This document shows positions 1-9,511 of a stretch of 64,000 nucleotides of DNA, in pieces. The translations under genes were made by a program, and so were the position numbers. The stretch lies in contig NZ_JACEZS010000015.1 of assembly GCF_014042365.1 (NCBI RefSeq), positions 1-64,000 on the forward strand, given 5' to 3'. Position 1 is the first letter of the stretch; the number at the start of each line of letters is the position of its first letter. The notes under the pieces were generated by a model that made no database searches, was not told the origin of the DNA, and was given only the letters and a program-made list of their open reading frames with translations. The DNA is from Rugamonas fusca (GTDB lineage Bacteria; Pseudomonadota; Gammaproteobacteria; Burkholderiales; Burkholderiaceae_D).

Positions 1-49
1 ACAGATCCTTAAGTTGTGCCAGCAATTGCCCAAAGTCTGCGCTTCTCAT
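1..49 (-). CDS. Transposase N-terminus (partial, cut by window edge)
   Basis: Only the first sixteen codons are visible; they read MRSADFGQLLAQLKDL. GGAGGGG lies just upstream of the ATG. The Met-Arg-Ser-x-x-Phe opening followed by a leucine-rich helix is, from memory, typical of IS1595-family DDE transposases, where a zinc-ribbon domain would follow. The identification rests on this fragment and on the terminus-like sequence upstream, so it is tentative. Confidence 0.4.
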   Translation of the reverse strand, partial: MRSADFGQLLAQLKDL

Positions 50-127
50 GGCCCCTCCAAGCATGAATTTACTCAGTCTTGGAGGGCCTTTACCGCAAGA
101 AGTTCAATACTTAACGGGGACATAGCC
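1..127 (-). mobile_element. End of an insertion sequence, IS1595-like (partial)
   Basis: The element appears to run off the left edge of the window. Read on the minus strand, the putative terminus begins GGCTATGTCCCCGTT (127 down to 113). A leader follows that contains a 7-bp inverted repeat, CTCCAAG/CTTGGAG (55-61 and 78-84). Then come a strong ribosome-binding site and a start codon at 49. This terminus and the start of the encoded protein resemble my memory of IS1595-family elements. Only one end is present, so inverted repeats and target duplication cannot be checked. Nine T residues lie just outside the end (128-136) and could be part of the target site. Confidence 0.5.
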
Positions 128-145
128 TTTTTTTTTGCGGCCGGC

Positions 146-433
146 TCAGGCGCCGCTTTGCTCCCTGATGCGGCTCAGGCAGCGCTCGCGCATGGCTTCG
201 GCCAGGCGCTGGCGCACTTCGTGGTCGTGGTCGAGATAACCTGCCGTGTTGGCGCGGCGGGCGCAGGCGGCCCAGTGTTCATCGTCGACGTCCTGCAAGC
301 GCTCAAACTCCGCCAGCGACAGCATGACCACGGCGTCGCGCCCGGCTGGCTCGATCACGAGCGGTTGCGTGAGCGCGCGCTGCAGCCAGGTGTCGAGTTC
401 CCGCGCGACTTCATCTTCCTTCACCTTCAACAT
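146..433 (-). CDS. Phd/YefM-like antitoxin, apparently orphan
   Basis: A 95-residue protein. Its first half has the Phd/YefM antitoxin pattern: an amphipathic helix, then a strand pair ending in GRDAVVMLSLAEFERL. In that family this part is the dimerising, DNA-binding domain. The second half is charged and helical, as expected for a toxin-binding or disordered tail. An AGGAGG site sits a few bases before the ATG, which supports the start. No toxin gene follows. The position where it would lie is taken by the end of an insertion sequence about 18 bases past the stop codon. The protein may therefore be the surviving half of a disrupted toxin-antitoxin pair, or a solitary regulator of this fold. 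The family call comes from pattern only. Confidence 0.6.
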   Translation of the reverse strand: MLKVKEDEVARELDTWLQRALTQPLVIEPAGRDAVVMLSLAEFERLQDVDDEHWAACARRANTAGYLDHDHEVRQRLAEAMRERCLSRIREQSGA

Positions 434-492
434 GACTGGCCTCCTGGGGGATAGCTAAACCCAGTATAGGCCGCGGTCCCGGTGATGCAAGG

Positions 493-2085
493 CTAACCAG
501 GCGTCAATCCTGGCTTGCCATTCGCTACCCGGAAGCGGGCCAGCGTGGCCACGCCGGACGCCGGGTCGTGCACATCGTCGAGCGCCTGGAACAGCACCGT
601 GCAGTCGTCCGGCGTGAGCGTGAGCAGCATGTATCCGCGCTTGTCGCTGCGGCCGAATTTCAGTTCCGGGTTCATGGCCACGTACTGCGCCGTGCGCGCC
701 TGCGGGCGCGAGGGCGAGGTGACGGAGGTGCCGCAGAACTCTGTCGCGAGTATGGGATTGGCGGCCGACACGGGCCGCAGCGGATGGCGCCGCAACTCGG
801 CCGCGAAGAAGCTGTGCACATCACCCGACAGCACCACCGGATTGGCGGCGTGGCTGGCGCGCAGCGCGTCATACAGGCGCTGGCGCGCCATCGGATAACC
901 ATCCCAGCCATCGGTCCAGAAACGGCCATCCTGCTCCGTGTGCAGCGGCACCTGGCTGTTCTGCGCCATCAGCGTCTGCTGGGCCAGCACGTTCCAGCGC
1001 GCGCGCGACGATTGCAAACCCTGCTCCAGCCATGCCTGCTGCTGCGCGCCCAGCATGGTGCGCGACGGGTCGCGCAGGGCCGGACAGTCGCGCAGGTAGA
1101 CGGAGCTGGAACCGCCCCGGCCCGGCGGCAAGCAGGCCGGATAGGCGCGGTACTGGCGGTCGTCCAGCACGTGGAAGCGGGCCAGCCGCCCCCAGTCGTA
1201 GCGCTGGTACATGCGCAGCTGGCCAAAGCCGCCCGGAGGCGCGGTTGGCGGCGCCGGCAAGCGCAGCGGCATGTGCTCGTAGAACGCCTGGTAGGGGGCC
1301 GCGCGCCGTTCGGCGAAATGCGGATCGAGGCGCTCATCATGGTCGTTGGCGTAGTCGTTGGCCACCTCGTGGTCGTCCCAGGTGACGATCCATGGCGCGG
1401 CCACGTGCGCCGCCTGCAGGTCGGGATCGGTCTTGTACTGGGCGTAGCGGGCGCGGTACTCGGCCAGCGTGAAGCTCTCGGCCGTGCGCATGGCCGCCAG
1501 CGGGTGGTGCAACTGGTACGGACCCCATTCGTAGATGTAGTCGCCCAGGAAGGCCACCAGGTCGGGCGCGGCGGCCGCGATGTGGCGATGCGCCGCGTAG
1601 CTGCCGAATTCCCAATGCTGGCAGGACGCTACGGCCAGCTTGAGGCGTCCCGGCATGGTGTCCGGCGCGGGCGCCGTGCGGGTGCGGCCCACGGCGCTGA
1701 CGGCCTCACCGAGCAGGAAGCGGTACCAGTACCAGCGGTCCGGCGCCAGTCCCGTTACGTCCACGTGCACGCTGTGCGCCAGCGCGGGAACGGCGCTGGC
1801 CGTGCCACGCGCGACGATGCGGCGAAAGCCTTCGTCCTCCGCCATTTCCCACCGCACGGCGTAAGCCAGCGGCGGCATGGCGGCCGCGTTCAGGGGATCG
1901 AACAGGATACGGGTCCAGATCACCACCGCGTCTGGCAGCGGCGAGCCGGACGCGACGCCTAGCGTGAACGGATAGGCTGCGTTGGGCTGGTCGGCGGTGG
2001 CGCGGACCGAACCGACGGCGCCCGTGGCGGCCAGCGCCGCCAGGCGCGCGGCCTGGGCGAGGAAGTGGCGGCGCGCTGCTTCCAT
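493..2085 (-). CDS. phoD: PhoD-family alkaline phosphatase/phosphodiesterase
   Basis: A 530-residue exported metallophosphatase that releases phosphate from phosphate mono- or diesters in the periplasm. Residues 1-32 form a signal sequence with an Arg-Arg pair (RRHFL) and a hydrophobic stretch ending in Ala, which suggests Tat export as known for PhoD. Residues about 37-140 form the PhoD N-terminal beta domain. The metallophosphatase core carries GDYIYEW (181-187), WDDHEVANDY (236-245) and a later SGDVHSFF, the metal-ligand motifs of the family. Length is normal. It is followed at 13 bp by the next gene upstream on the same strand (the thioesterase), so the two may be cotranscribed. No Pho box was recognised. 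Confidence 0.88.
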   Translation of the reverse strand: MEAARRHFLAQAARLAALAATGAVGSVRATADQPNAAYPFTLGVASGSPLPDAVVIWTRILFDPLNAAAMPPLAYAVRWEMAEDEGFRRIVARGTASAVPALAHSVHVDVTGLAPDRWYWYRFLLGEAVSAVGRTRTAPAPDTMPGRLKLAVASCQHWEFGSYAAHRHIAAAAPDLVAFLGDYIYEWGPYQLHHPLAAMRTAESFTLAEYRARYAQYKTDPDLQAAHVAAPWIVTWDDHEVANDYANDHDERLDPHFAERRAAPYQAFYEHMPLRLPAPPTAPPGGFGQLRMYQRYDWGRLARFHVLDDRQYRAYPACLPPGRGGSSSVYLRDCPALRDPSRTMLGAQQQAWLEQGLQSSRARWNVLAQQTLMAQNSQVPLHTEQDGRFWTDGWDGYPMARQRLYDALRASHAANPVVLSGDVHSFFAAELRRHPLRPVSAANPILATEFCGTSVTSPSRPQARTAQYVAMNPELKFGRSDKRGYMLLTLTPDDCTVLFQALDDVHDPASGVATLARFRVANGKPGLTPG

Positions 2086-2098
2086 GCGCCGGCGCGCC

Positions 2099-2536
2099 TT
2101 ATGCCAGCAGGGTTTCCAGTGGCGGTACCTTGCGCGGCTTGCGGTCCGAGTCGGTGGCCACGTAGGTCAGCGTCGCTTCCGTCACCTTGACGGTGCAGGC
2201 CTGCAGGCGATTGCGCTCGGCATAGACTTCCACGTTGACGGTGATCGAGGTGTTGCCGACCTTGACGATGTCAGCGTAGAACGACAGCAGGTCGCCCACG
2301 AACACGGGGTTCTTGAATACGAAGGAATTGACGGAGATGGTGGCCACGCGGCCATTGGCGCGGCGCGTGGCCGGCAGCGAGCCGGCGATGTCTACCTGGG
2401 ACATGATCCAGCCGCCGAACACGTCGCCATACACGTTGGCATCGGACGGCGCCGGCATCATGCGCAGTTCCGGCATGCGGCCGGCGGGCAGGCCGCGGTG
2501 TTCAGGGCAGGGTGTCGTGTTTTCTGGGGTGGTCAT
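2099..2536 (-). CDS. Acyl-CoA thioesterase, hot-dog fold (YciA/BACH type)
   Basis: A 145-residue single hot-dog-domain protein predicted to hydrolyse acyl-CoA to free fatty acid and CoA in the cytoplasm. The segment DANVYGDVFGGWIMSQVD (about residues 31-48) holds the conserved Asn/Asp-Gly-Gly signature of the YciA/BACH group. The centre carries the usual substrate-pocket strand SVNSFVFKNPVFVGDLLSF. The open frame extends further upstream, but I place the start at the ATG at 2536, which gives the usual family N-terminus and leaves 61 bp to the divergent ABC transporter. The ribosome-binding site is weak. Substrate chain length cannot be read from the sequence. Confidence 0.83.
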   Translation of the reverse strand: MTTPENTTPCPEHRGLPAGRMPELRMMPAPSDANVYGDVFGGWIMSQVDIAGSLPATRRANGRVATISVNSFVFKNPVFVGDLLSFYADIVKVGNTSITVNVEVYAERNRLQACTVKVTEATLTYVATDSDRKPRKVPPLETLLA

Positions 2537-2560
2537 CGCAAAATCTCGTGAAGGGCTACA

Positions 2561-2579
2561 ATGGTTTAGATTGAACCAT
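2561..2579. promoter_or_regulatory. Inverted repeat in a divergent promoter region
   Basis: ATGGTT and AACCAT are separated by 7 bp in the 61-bp gap between the thioesterase and the ABC exporter. The arrangement could be an operator for a dimeric regulator acting on both genes. The arms are only 6 bp, so chance is a real alternative. Confidence 0.3.
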
Positions 2580-2597
2580 AAAAAGCAGACCTTTGCC

Positions 2598-4466
2598 ATG
2601 CGACGCCATCCCCCCTCATCCTCCGGTCCCGCGCCGGATGCCCGTGCCGCCACCCGCAGCGACCTGGCTACCCTGAAAACCCTGTTCCCCTACCTGTGGG
2701 TCTACAAATGGCGCGTGCTGCTGGCGCTGCTGTGCCTGGTGGGCGCCAAGCTGGCCAACGTCGGCGTGCCGCTGGTGATGAAGCGGCTGATCGATTCGCT
2801 CAGCGTCAACCCCAATCATCCGCAGGCGCTGCTGGTGCTGCCGCTGGGCGCGCTGCTGGCGTATGGCGTGCTGCGGGTGTCGACCACGCTGTTTACGGAG
2901 CTGCGCGAATTCCTGTTCGCGCGCGTCACGCAGCGGGCCGTGCGCACCATCGCGCTGAAAGTGTTCCGCCACCTGCATTCGCTGTCGCTGCGCTTCCACC
3001 TGAACCGCCAGACGGGCGGCATGACGCGCGACATCGAACGGGGCACGCGCGGCGTCGGTTCGCTGATCTCGTACACGCTGTTCAACATCCTGCCCACGCT
3101 GGTGGAGATCACGCTGGTGCTGGGCTACCTGGTCACGCATTACGACATCTGGTTCTCCGTCATCACCTTCTGCGCGCTGGTGCTCTACATCGCCTTCACC
3201 GTGTCCGTGACGGACTGGCGCACCCACTTCCGCCGCACCATGAACGATCTCGATTCGAAGGCCAACACCAAGGCCATCGATTCACTGATCAACTACGAGA
3301 CGGTCAAATACTTCGGCAACGAGGACTATGAGGCGCGCCGCTATGACGAGGGCTTGCAGCGCTTCGAGTCGGCCGCCGTCAAGTCGCAGACCTCGCTGTC
3401 GCTGCTCAACACGGGGCAGTCGCTGATCATCGCCAGCGCCGTCACGCTGATCCTGTGGCGCGCCACGGCCGGCGTGATCGCCGGCACCATGACGCTGGGT
3501 GACCTGGTGCTGGTCAACTCGTTCATGATCCAGCTCTACATTCCGCTCAACTTCCTCGGTGTGATCTATCGCGAGATCAAGCAAAGCCTGGCCGACATGG
3601 AGCGCCTGTTCTCGCTGCTGGACGAACACCGCGAAGTGGCCGATGCGCCCGATGCCCAGCCGCTGCGCACGCACGGCGCCGAAGTACGGTTCCAGCACGT
3701 CGATTTCAGCTACGAATCCAAGCGCAAGATCCTGTTCGATGTCGATTTCACCATCGCGCCCGGCACCACCACGGCCGTGGTGGGGCACAGCGGTTCGGGC
3801 AAGTCCACCCTGTCGCGGTTGCTGTTCCGTTTTTATGAAGTCAACGGCGGCAGCATCACCATCGATGGCCAGGACGTGCGCGCCGTGACGCAGGACTCGC
3901 TGCGCCACGCGATCGGCATCGTGCCGCAGGATACGGTGCTGTTCAACGATACCATCGAATACAACATCGCCTACGGCAAGCCCGGCGCCACCAAGGAGCA
4001 GATCGTGGCTGCGGCCAAGGCGGCGTCCATCCACGATTTCATCGAAAGCCTGCCCGATGGTTATGGCTCGATGGTGGGCGAGCGGGGGCTCAAGCTGTCG
4101 GGCGGTGAAAAGCAGCGCGTGGCCATCGCCCGTACGCTGCTCAAGAACCCGGCCATCCTGATCTTCGACGAAGCCACGTCGGCGCTGGACTCCAAGGCCG
4201 AGCAGGCGATCCAGGCCCAGTTGAAGGAGATCGCGCGCAGCCGCACCACGCTGGTGATCGCGCACCGCCTGTCCACGGTGGCCGACGCCGAGCAGATCCT
4301 GGTGCTGGACCATGGCCGTATCGTGGAACGCGGCACCCACCACTCGCTGCTGGCGGCCGATGGCCTGTACGCGCAGATGTGGCTGCGCCAGCAGGCCCGC
4401 GCCGACGAGGAGCTGGCGTCGCCGGCCAGCCCGGAGCAGGGGCGGATGGTGGCCGAGCAGTCCTGA
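2598..4466 (+). CDS. Atm1-type ABC exporter (fused permease and ATPase)
   Basis: A 622-residue half-transporter. Residues about 30-335 form the six-helix ABC exporter domain. Residues about 365-600 form the nucleotide-binding domain, with Walker A GHSGSGKST (about 396), the signature LSGGEKQR, Walker B LIFDEATSALD and the switch-histidine segment IAHRLSTV. The NYETVKYFGNEDYE stretch in the coupling region is characteristic of the Atm1/HMT1 subfamily, which exports glutathione-linked sulfur or metal conjugates. Function as a homodimer in the inner membrane is assumed from the family. The ATG at 2598 is chosen because the upstream in-frame extension overlaps the divergent gene. The C-terminus is followed by a strong terminator. 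Confidence 0.9.
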   Translation: MRRHPPSSSGPAPDARAATRSDLATLKTLFPYLWVYKWRVLLALLCLVGAKLANVGVPLVMKRLIDSLSVNPNHPQALLVLPLGALLAYGVLRVSTTLFTELREFLFARVTQRAVRTIALKVFRHLHSLSLRFHLNRQTGGMTRDIERGTRGVGSLISYTLFNILPTLVEITLVLGYLVTHYDIWFSVITFCALVLYIAFTVSVTDWRTHFRRTMNDLDSKANTKAIDSLINYETVKYFGNEDYEARRYDEGLQRFESAAVKSQTSLSLLNTGQSLIIASAVTLILWRATAGVIAGTMTLGDLVLVNSFMIQLYIPLNFLGVIYREIKQSLADMERLFSLLDEHREVADAPDAQPLRTHGAEVRFQHVDFSYESKRKILFDVDFTIAPGTTTAVVGHSGSGKSTLSRLLFRFYEVNGGSITIDGQDVRAVTQDSLRHAIGIVPQDTVLFNDTIEYNIAYGKPGATKEQIVAAAKAASIHDFIESLPDGYGSMVGERGLKLSGGEKQRVAIARTLLKNPAILIFDEATSALDSKAEQAIQAQLKEIARSRTTLVIAHRLSTVADAEQILVLDHGRIVERGTHHSLLAADGLYAQMWLRQQARADEELASPASPEQGRMVAEQS

Positions 4467-4485
4467 TCCGTTTGCAGCGGCCATG

Positions 4486-4514
4486 AAAAAAGGCTTCCCG
4501 AGGGAAGCCTTTTT
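4486..4514. terminator. Bidirectional rho-independent terminator
   Basis: A perfect 9-bp stem, AGGCTTCCC/GGGAAGCCT, with a GA loop (4491-4510). It is flanked by five A residues on the left and four T residues on the right. It lies between the converging ABC exporter and symporter genes and can serve both. Confidence 0.9.
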
Positions 4515-4534
4515 GTTTGGGCGATGACGGCAGC

Positions 4535-5794
4535 TTATGGCAGCGGCGCGTCGGCCAGGTCGCGGCGGATCGGGTCGACCAATTCGCCTTCCCACTTGGC
4601 CACGACGGCCGTGGCGATGCTGTTGCCGATCACGTTGGTGGCGGAACGGGCCATGTCCAGGAAGTGGTCGATACCAAGCAGCAGCACCAGGCCCGCTTCC
4701 GGAATGTTGAACTGGCCCAGCGTGGCGGCGATCACCACCAGCGAAGCGCGCGGCACGCCGGCCATGCCCTTGGAGGTCAGCATCAGCACCATCATCATCG
4801 TCATCTGCTGGCCCAGCGACATCTCGATACCGTAAGCCTGGGCGATGAACACGGTGGCGAAGGTGCAGTACATCATCGAGCCGTCCAGGTTGAACGAGTA
4901 GCCGATCGGCAGCACGAAGGCGGCGATGCGGTTACGCACGCCGAAGCGCTCCAGGCCTTCCAGCGTTTTCGGATAGGCCGCTTCGCTCGACGCGGTGGAG
5001 AAGGCCAGCAGGGCCGGGCCGCGCATTTCGGCCATCAGGCCGCCGATGCGTTTGCCGAGGAACAGGAAGCCGATGGCGATCAGCAGCGCCCACAGCAGCG
5101 CGATACCGAAATAGAACTCGGACATGAACACGCCATAGGTCTTGAGCACGGCCAGGCCGCTCTTGGCGATCACGCCGGCCACGGCCGCGAACACGGCGAA
5201 GGGAGCGAACTTCATCACGTAGCCCGTCACCTTCAGCATCACGTGCGCCACGCCGTCCAGCGCGTCGACCATGGGCGCCGACTTTTCGCCCACGGCGGCG
5301 GCGGCCGAACCGAAGAACAGCGAGAAGATCACGATCTGCAGGATCTCGTTCTTGCTCATGCCTTCGATGATGGAGGCGGGCACCAGGTGGGTGACGAATT
5401 CCTTCAGCGTCAGGCCGGAGGCGGTGATGCCGCTGGCGGCCGTGGTGGCAGGCAGGTTGCCCAGCAGGGCGTCGCCGGGGCGGAACATATTGACCAGCAC
5501 CAGGCCCAGGGTCAGCGAAATGAGCGAGGCGATGAAGAACCAGCCCAGCGTCTTGATACCGATGCGACCCACTTCGCTGGCGTCACCCATGCGGGCGATG
5601 CCCACCACCAGGGTGGAAAAGACCAGCGGCGCGATGATCATCTTGATCAGGCGCAGGAACAGGGTCGTTACCAGCGACATGATGTCGGCGAATCCGGCCG
5701 GATCGGACAGATTGAGGTTGGCGAGGTAGCCGGCGAAAATGCCCAGCACCAGTCCGACGAGGATGTAGGTGGTCAATCGGCTTTGTTTTTTCAT
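4535..5794 (-). CDS. Dicarboxylate/amino acid:cation symporter (DAACS family)
   Basis: A 419-residue inner-membrane carrier of the DctA/GltP/GltT family, which moves C4-dicarboxylates or glutamate/aspartate with H+ or Na+. Family signatures are visible: the serine-rich hairpin AFSTASSEAAYP, the motif GYSFNLDGSMMY, the second hairpin SKGMAGVPRASLVV, and the late helix LGIDHFLDMARSATNVIGN with its substrate-carboxylate-binding residues. The start at 5794 gives the typical short basic N-terminus and has AGGAA upstream; the longer open frame extends over unrelated sequence. It diverges from a complete glutamate/aspartate ABC importer, so an acidic amino acid substrate is plausible, but the sequence does not separate this from C4-dicarboxylate. 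Confidence 0.9.
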   Translation of the reverse strand: MKKQSRLTTYILVGLVLGIFAGYLANLNLSDPAGFADIMSLVTTLFLRLIKMIIAPLVFSTLVVGIARMGDASEVGRIGIKTLGWFFIASLISLTLGLVLVNMFRPGDALLGNLPATTAASGITASGLTLKEFVTHLVPASIIEGMSKNEILQIVIFSLFFGSAAAAVGEKSAPMVDALDGVAHVMLKVTGYVMKFAPFAVFAAVAGVIAKSGLAVLKTYGVFMSEFYFGIALLWALLIAIGFLFLGKRIGGLMAEMRGPALLAFSTASSEAAYPKTLEGLERFGVRNRIAAFVLPIGYSFNLDGSMMYCTFATVFIAQAYGIEMSLGQQMTMMMVLMLTSKGMAGVPRASLVVIAATLGQFNIPEAGLVLLLGIDHFLDMARSATNVIGNSIATAVVAKWEGELVDPIRRDLADAPLP

Positions 5795-6044
5795 ATTTTT
5801 TGAGTTCCTGTGGTAGTGTCTCTCTGGCGTGGCCGGCGTTGCAACAGGGTCGCTGTCGCCGCGCGATCTCGTGCACAATAGCGTCAAATGGCCGCCGCGA
5901 TCAGGTTTAGATCGAGCGATCCAGCCTTGTAAACTGATGAAACTATGAGCAAGTCCCGCAGTATCCTTGTGGCCAAGGGTGCTGTCAAGCGCGCGCCGGC
6001 GCCCGTTCGGGCCAGCGCCAGGGCCAATCTGGCGACGGGAAAAC

Positions 6045-6770
<726 letters not shown>

Positions 6771-6839
6771 GATCCACTAGCGGTGTGGCGCGCAGTACGG
6801 TTCGTAATGGGTTGGATTTTTTCTGATGAAGGAGGAATC

Positions 6840-7808
6840 ATGGCTGGTTCGAGTAGCGTACGACAATCCGTGTTCATTGCCCTGGCCTGCATGGCGGGCC
6901 TGCAGTTGGCGGCGCCGGCCGGCGCCGAGGAGGCCGGCGGCACACTGGCCAAGATCAAGCGCACCGGCACCATCACGCTGGGCGTGCGCGATGGCTCCAT
7001 CCCGTTCTCCTACCTGGACGACAAGCAGCAGTACCAGGGCTATTCCGTCGACCTGTGCATGAAGGTGGTGGTGGCGGTGCAAAAGCAATTGGGCCTGACG
7101 GGGCTGAAGGTGCAGATGAACCCCGTGACAGCCGCCAACCGCATCCCGCTGATGGCCAACGGTACCATCGACCTCGAATGCGGCTCCACCACCAACAACG
7201 CCGAGCGCCAGAAACAGGTGGCGTTCGCGCCCACCATGTTCGTGATCGCCAACCGGCTGCTGGCCAAGAAATCGTCGCACATCCGCAGCCTGGCCGACAT
7301 GAAGGGCAAGACGCTGGTCGCCACGGCCGGCACCACCACGCTCAAGCAGATGACGATCCTGAACAACGAGCAGCAGCTGGGCATGAACATCGTGGTGGGC
7401 AAGGACCATCCCGAATCGTTCCTGATGCTGGAGACGGGACGGGCCGTGGCCGAGGCCAACGACGACATCCTGCTGGCCAGCCAGGTGGCCACGTCGCGCA
7501 ATCCGGGCGAGTACGAGATCACGAAGGAGGCGCTGTCGGTGGAACCGTACGGCATCATGCTGCGCCGTGACGATCCGGCCTTCAAGCAGGTGGTGGACGC
7601 GGCGCTCACGCGGTTCTACCAGTCCGACGATTACCCCAAGCTGTACGCGAAGTGGTTCCAGAGCCCCATCCCGCCCAAGAACATCAACCTGAACTTCCCC
7701 ATGCCGCCGCAGCTCAAGGCGGTGATCGCCAAGCCGACCGACTCGCCCGATCCGGCCGCCTATGCCGAGGTGCCGGCCGCGCAGAAGGCGGCCAGCCGCA
7801 GGAAGTGA
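6840..7808 (+). CDS. gltI: Glutamate/aspartate ABC importer, periplasmic binding protein
   Basis: A 322-residue solute-binding protein of family 3. A signal peptide (about 1-28) ends at the Ala-rich AAPAGA. The mature protein opens with the usual strand GTITLGVRDGSIPFSYLDD. The GltI-type segment TIDLECGSTTNNAERQ follows; in relatives it lines the ligand site for acidic amino acids. The start at 6840 has an excellent AAGGAGGAA site at 6829-6837. It lies 69 bp after the ATPase gene and only 1 bp before the first permease gene, so it is clearly part of the operon. The Pro/Ala/Lys-rich tail after residue about 300 is not part of the binding fold. Confidence 0.9.
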   Translation: MAGSSSVRQSVFIALACMAGLQLAAPAGAEEAGGTLAKIKRTGTITLGVRDGSIPFSYLDDKQQYQGYSVDLCMKVVVAVQKQLGLTGLKVQMNPVTAANRIPLMANGTIDLECGSTTNNAERQKQVAFAPTMFVIANRLLAKKSSHIRSLADMKGKTLVATAGTTTLKQMTILNNEQQLGMNIVVGKDHPESFLMLETGRAVAEANDDILLASQVATSRNPGEYEITKEALSVEPYGIMLRRDDPAFKQVVDAALTRFYQSDDYPKLYAKWFQSPIPPKNINLNFPMPPQLKAVIAKPTDSPDPAAYAEVPAAQKAASRRK

Positions 7809-7809
7809 C

Positions 7810-8541
7810 ATGCACTACCACTGGAACTGGGCCATCTTCGGCGAGCTCTCGCCCGACGGCGTCCACACCTACTGGGACACGCTGCTGTCGGGCCTGGGCT
7901 GGACGCTGGCCACGTCCCTGTGCGGCTGGCTGATGGCGCTGGCGCTGGGGCTGGCCGTGGGCACCGTGCGCACGCTGCCTTCGCCGTGGCTGCGCCGGCT
8001 GGGTACGGCCTACGTGGAACTGTTCCGCAACGTGCCGCTGCTGGTGCAGATGTTCCTGTGGTTCTTCGTGATGCCAGAACTGCTGCCGCAGGCGGCGGGC
8101 GACTGGCTCAAGGCACTGCCCAATGCGCCGTTCCTCACGGCCGTCGTGTGCCTGGGCTTTTTTACGTCGGCGCGGGTGGCGGTGCAGGTCACGGCCGGCA
8201 TCGAAGCGCTGGCTGGCGGACAGCGGCTGGCCGCGCTGGCGCTGGGCCTGCGCCTGCCACAAGCCTACCGCTACGTGCTGCTTCCGCTGGCGCTGCGCGT
8301 CGTGCTGCCACCGCTGACGAGTGAATTCCTCAACATCATCAAGAACAGTTCGGTGGCGCTCACCATTGGCCTGATGGAGCTGACGGCCAGCGCGCGCGCC
8401 ATCCAGGAATTCTCGTTCCAGGTGTTTGAAGCGTTTTCCGCCGCCACCGCCATCTACGTGCTGGCCAACCTGGTGGTGATCGCCGCCATGCACTGGCTGG
8501 AACGGCGGCTGGCGCTGCCGGGCACCTTGGGACGGCACTGA
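7810..8541 (+). CDS. gltJ: Glutamate/aspartate ABC importer, permease
   Basis: A 243-residue inner-membrane subunit of the HisMQ/GltJ type. It begins with a short periplasmic segment (HYHWNWAIFGELSPDG) typical of GltJ. The first transmembrane helix and the cytoplasmic coupling motif follow, the latter ending EALAGGQRLAALALGLRLPQ (an EAA loop that contacts the ATPase). The late LTSEFLNIIKNSSVALTIG segment is strongly conserved in this family. Start and preceding stop are one base apart. It pairs with the next permease as a heterodimer. Confidence 0.88.
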   Translation: MHYHWNWAIFGELSPDGVHTYWDTLLSGLGWTLATSLCGWLMALALGLAVGTVRTLPSPWLRRLGTAYVELFRNVPLLVQMFLWFFVMPELLPQAAGDWLKALPNAPFLTAVVCLGFFTSARVAVQVTAGIEALAGGQRLAALALGLRLPQAYRYVLLPLALRVVLPPLTSEFLNIIKNSSVALTIGLMELTASARAIQEFSFQVFEAFSAATAIYVLANLVVIAAMHWLERRLALPGTLGRH

Positions 8542-8543
8542 CC

Positions 8544-9236
8544 ATGTTCGCCCAGTTCGACTTCGACGTCATCGCCCGTTCCTGGGTCTACCTGTTCCAG
8601 GTGGGGATGGCGTTCACGCTGGAGCTGACGGTGCTGGCCATGCTGGGCGGCGTGGCGCTGGGCACGCTGCTGGCGCTGGGGCGCATGTCGCGCCACCGGC
8701 CGCTGGCGCTGGCGGCGGCCGGCTACGTCAACCTGGTGCGGGCCGTGCCGCTGGTGCTGGTGATCTTCTGGTTCTACTTCCTGGTGCCGTATGTGGCCGC
8801 GTGGCTGATCGGGGCGCAGGAGCCGGTCAAGGTGGGCACGTTCTGGTCGGCGCTGATCACGTTCACGCTGTTCCAGGCGGCCTACTACTGCGAGATCATG
8901 CGCGGCGGGATACAGGCGATACCGCGCGGGCAGGTGCTGGCGGCGCAGGCGCTGGGGCTGGGCTACGGACGCACCATGTGGCACATCGTGCTGCCGCAGG
9001 CGTTCCGCAACATGCTGCCGGTGCTGCTGACCCAGACCATCGTGCTGTTCCAGGACGTGTCGCTGGTGTACGTGCTGTCGGTGCCCGATTTCGTCGGCGC
9101 GGCCAGCAAGGTGGCCCAGCGCGACGGGCGGCTGGTGGAAATGTACACCTTCGTGGCGGTGGTGTACTTCGTGCTGTGCACGCTGCTGTCGTGGGCCGCG
9201 CGCCGGCTGCAGCGGCGGGTGGCGATTATCCGGTAG
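8544..9236 (+). CDS. gltK: Glutamate/aspartate ABC importer, second permease
   Basis: A 230-residue membrane subunit with the same HisMQ fold. It shows several hydrophobic helices, the motif YVNLVRAVPLVLVIFWFYF, and an EAA loop in GGIQAIPRGQVLAAQALGLG. It starts 2 bp after the preceding permease stop. The end of the reading frame is only 11 bp from the converging yoeB gene, and no terminator hairpin is visible there, so transcripts may run into the toxin gene antisense. Confidence 0.88.
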   Translation: MFAQFDFDVIARSWVYLFQVGMAFTLELTVLAMLGGVALGTLLALGRMSRHRPLALAAAGYVNLVRAVPLVLVIFWFYFLVPYVAAWLIGAQEPVKVGTFWSALITFTLFQAAYYCEIMRGGIQAIPRGQVLAAQALGLGYGRTMWHIVLPQAFRNMLPVLLTQTIVLFQDVSLVYVLSVPDFVGAASKVAQRDGRLVEMYTFVAVVYFVLCTLLSWAARRLQRRVAIIR

Positions 9237-9247
9237 TATTGCGGCGC

Positions 9248-9511
9248 TTATTCGTCGTGGGTCCACATGCGCAGCACGCGCAGGGTCTTCTCATCGGGGA
9301 ACACTTCATACACGAGCCGGTGTTGAATGTTGATCCGGCGCGGGTAGGAGCCAGCCAAGTCGCCGACCAATTTTTCGAATGGCGGTGGGCGGCCAAACGG
9401 ATCTGCCGCCAGTACGTCGAGCAAGGTCTGGGCCTGCTTTTTCAATCCCGCCGCGGCCAGCTTACGGGCGTCCTTGATGGCCTGCTTGCCGTAGACCAGA
9501 TGCCAGCTCAC
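9248..9511 (-). CDS. yoeB: YoeB-family mRNA interferase toxin
   Basis: An 87-residue toxin of the RelE/YoeB fold, which cleaves mRNA on the ribosome; members are normally about 84 residues. Conserved YoeB features are SWHLVYGKQAIKDARKL at the N-terminus, the substrate-binding stretch GRPPPFEKLVGDLAGSYPRRI, and the C-terminal catalytic region HRLVYEV...RMWTHDE. The GTG start at 9511 overlaps the antitoxin stop codon by 4 bases (GTGA), which favours translational coupling and explains why I do not use the longer frame. Catalytic Glu, Arg and His candidates are all present, so the toxin looks intact. Confidence 0.88.
   Translation of the reverse strand: MSWHLVYGKQAIKDARKLAAAGLKKQAQTLLDVLAADPFGRPPPFEKLVGDLAGSYPRRINIQHRLVYEVFPDEKTLRVLRMWTHDE

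Noticed and set aside
5795..6044. Sigma-54 promoter between the symporter and gltL
   Set aside because: TGGC and TTGC elements occur, but the spacing between GG and GC is wrong.
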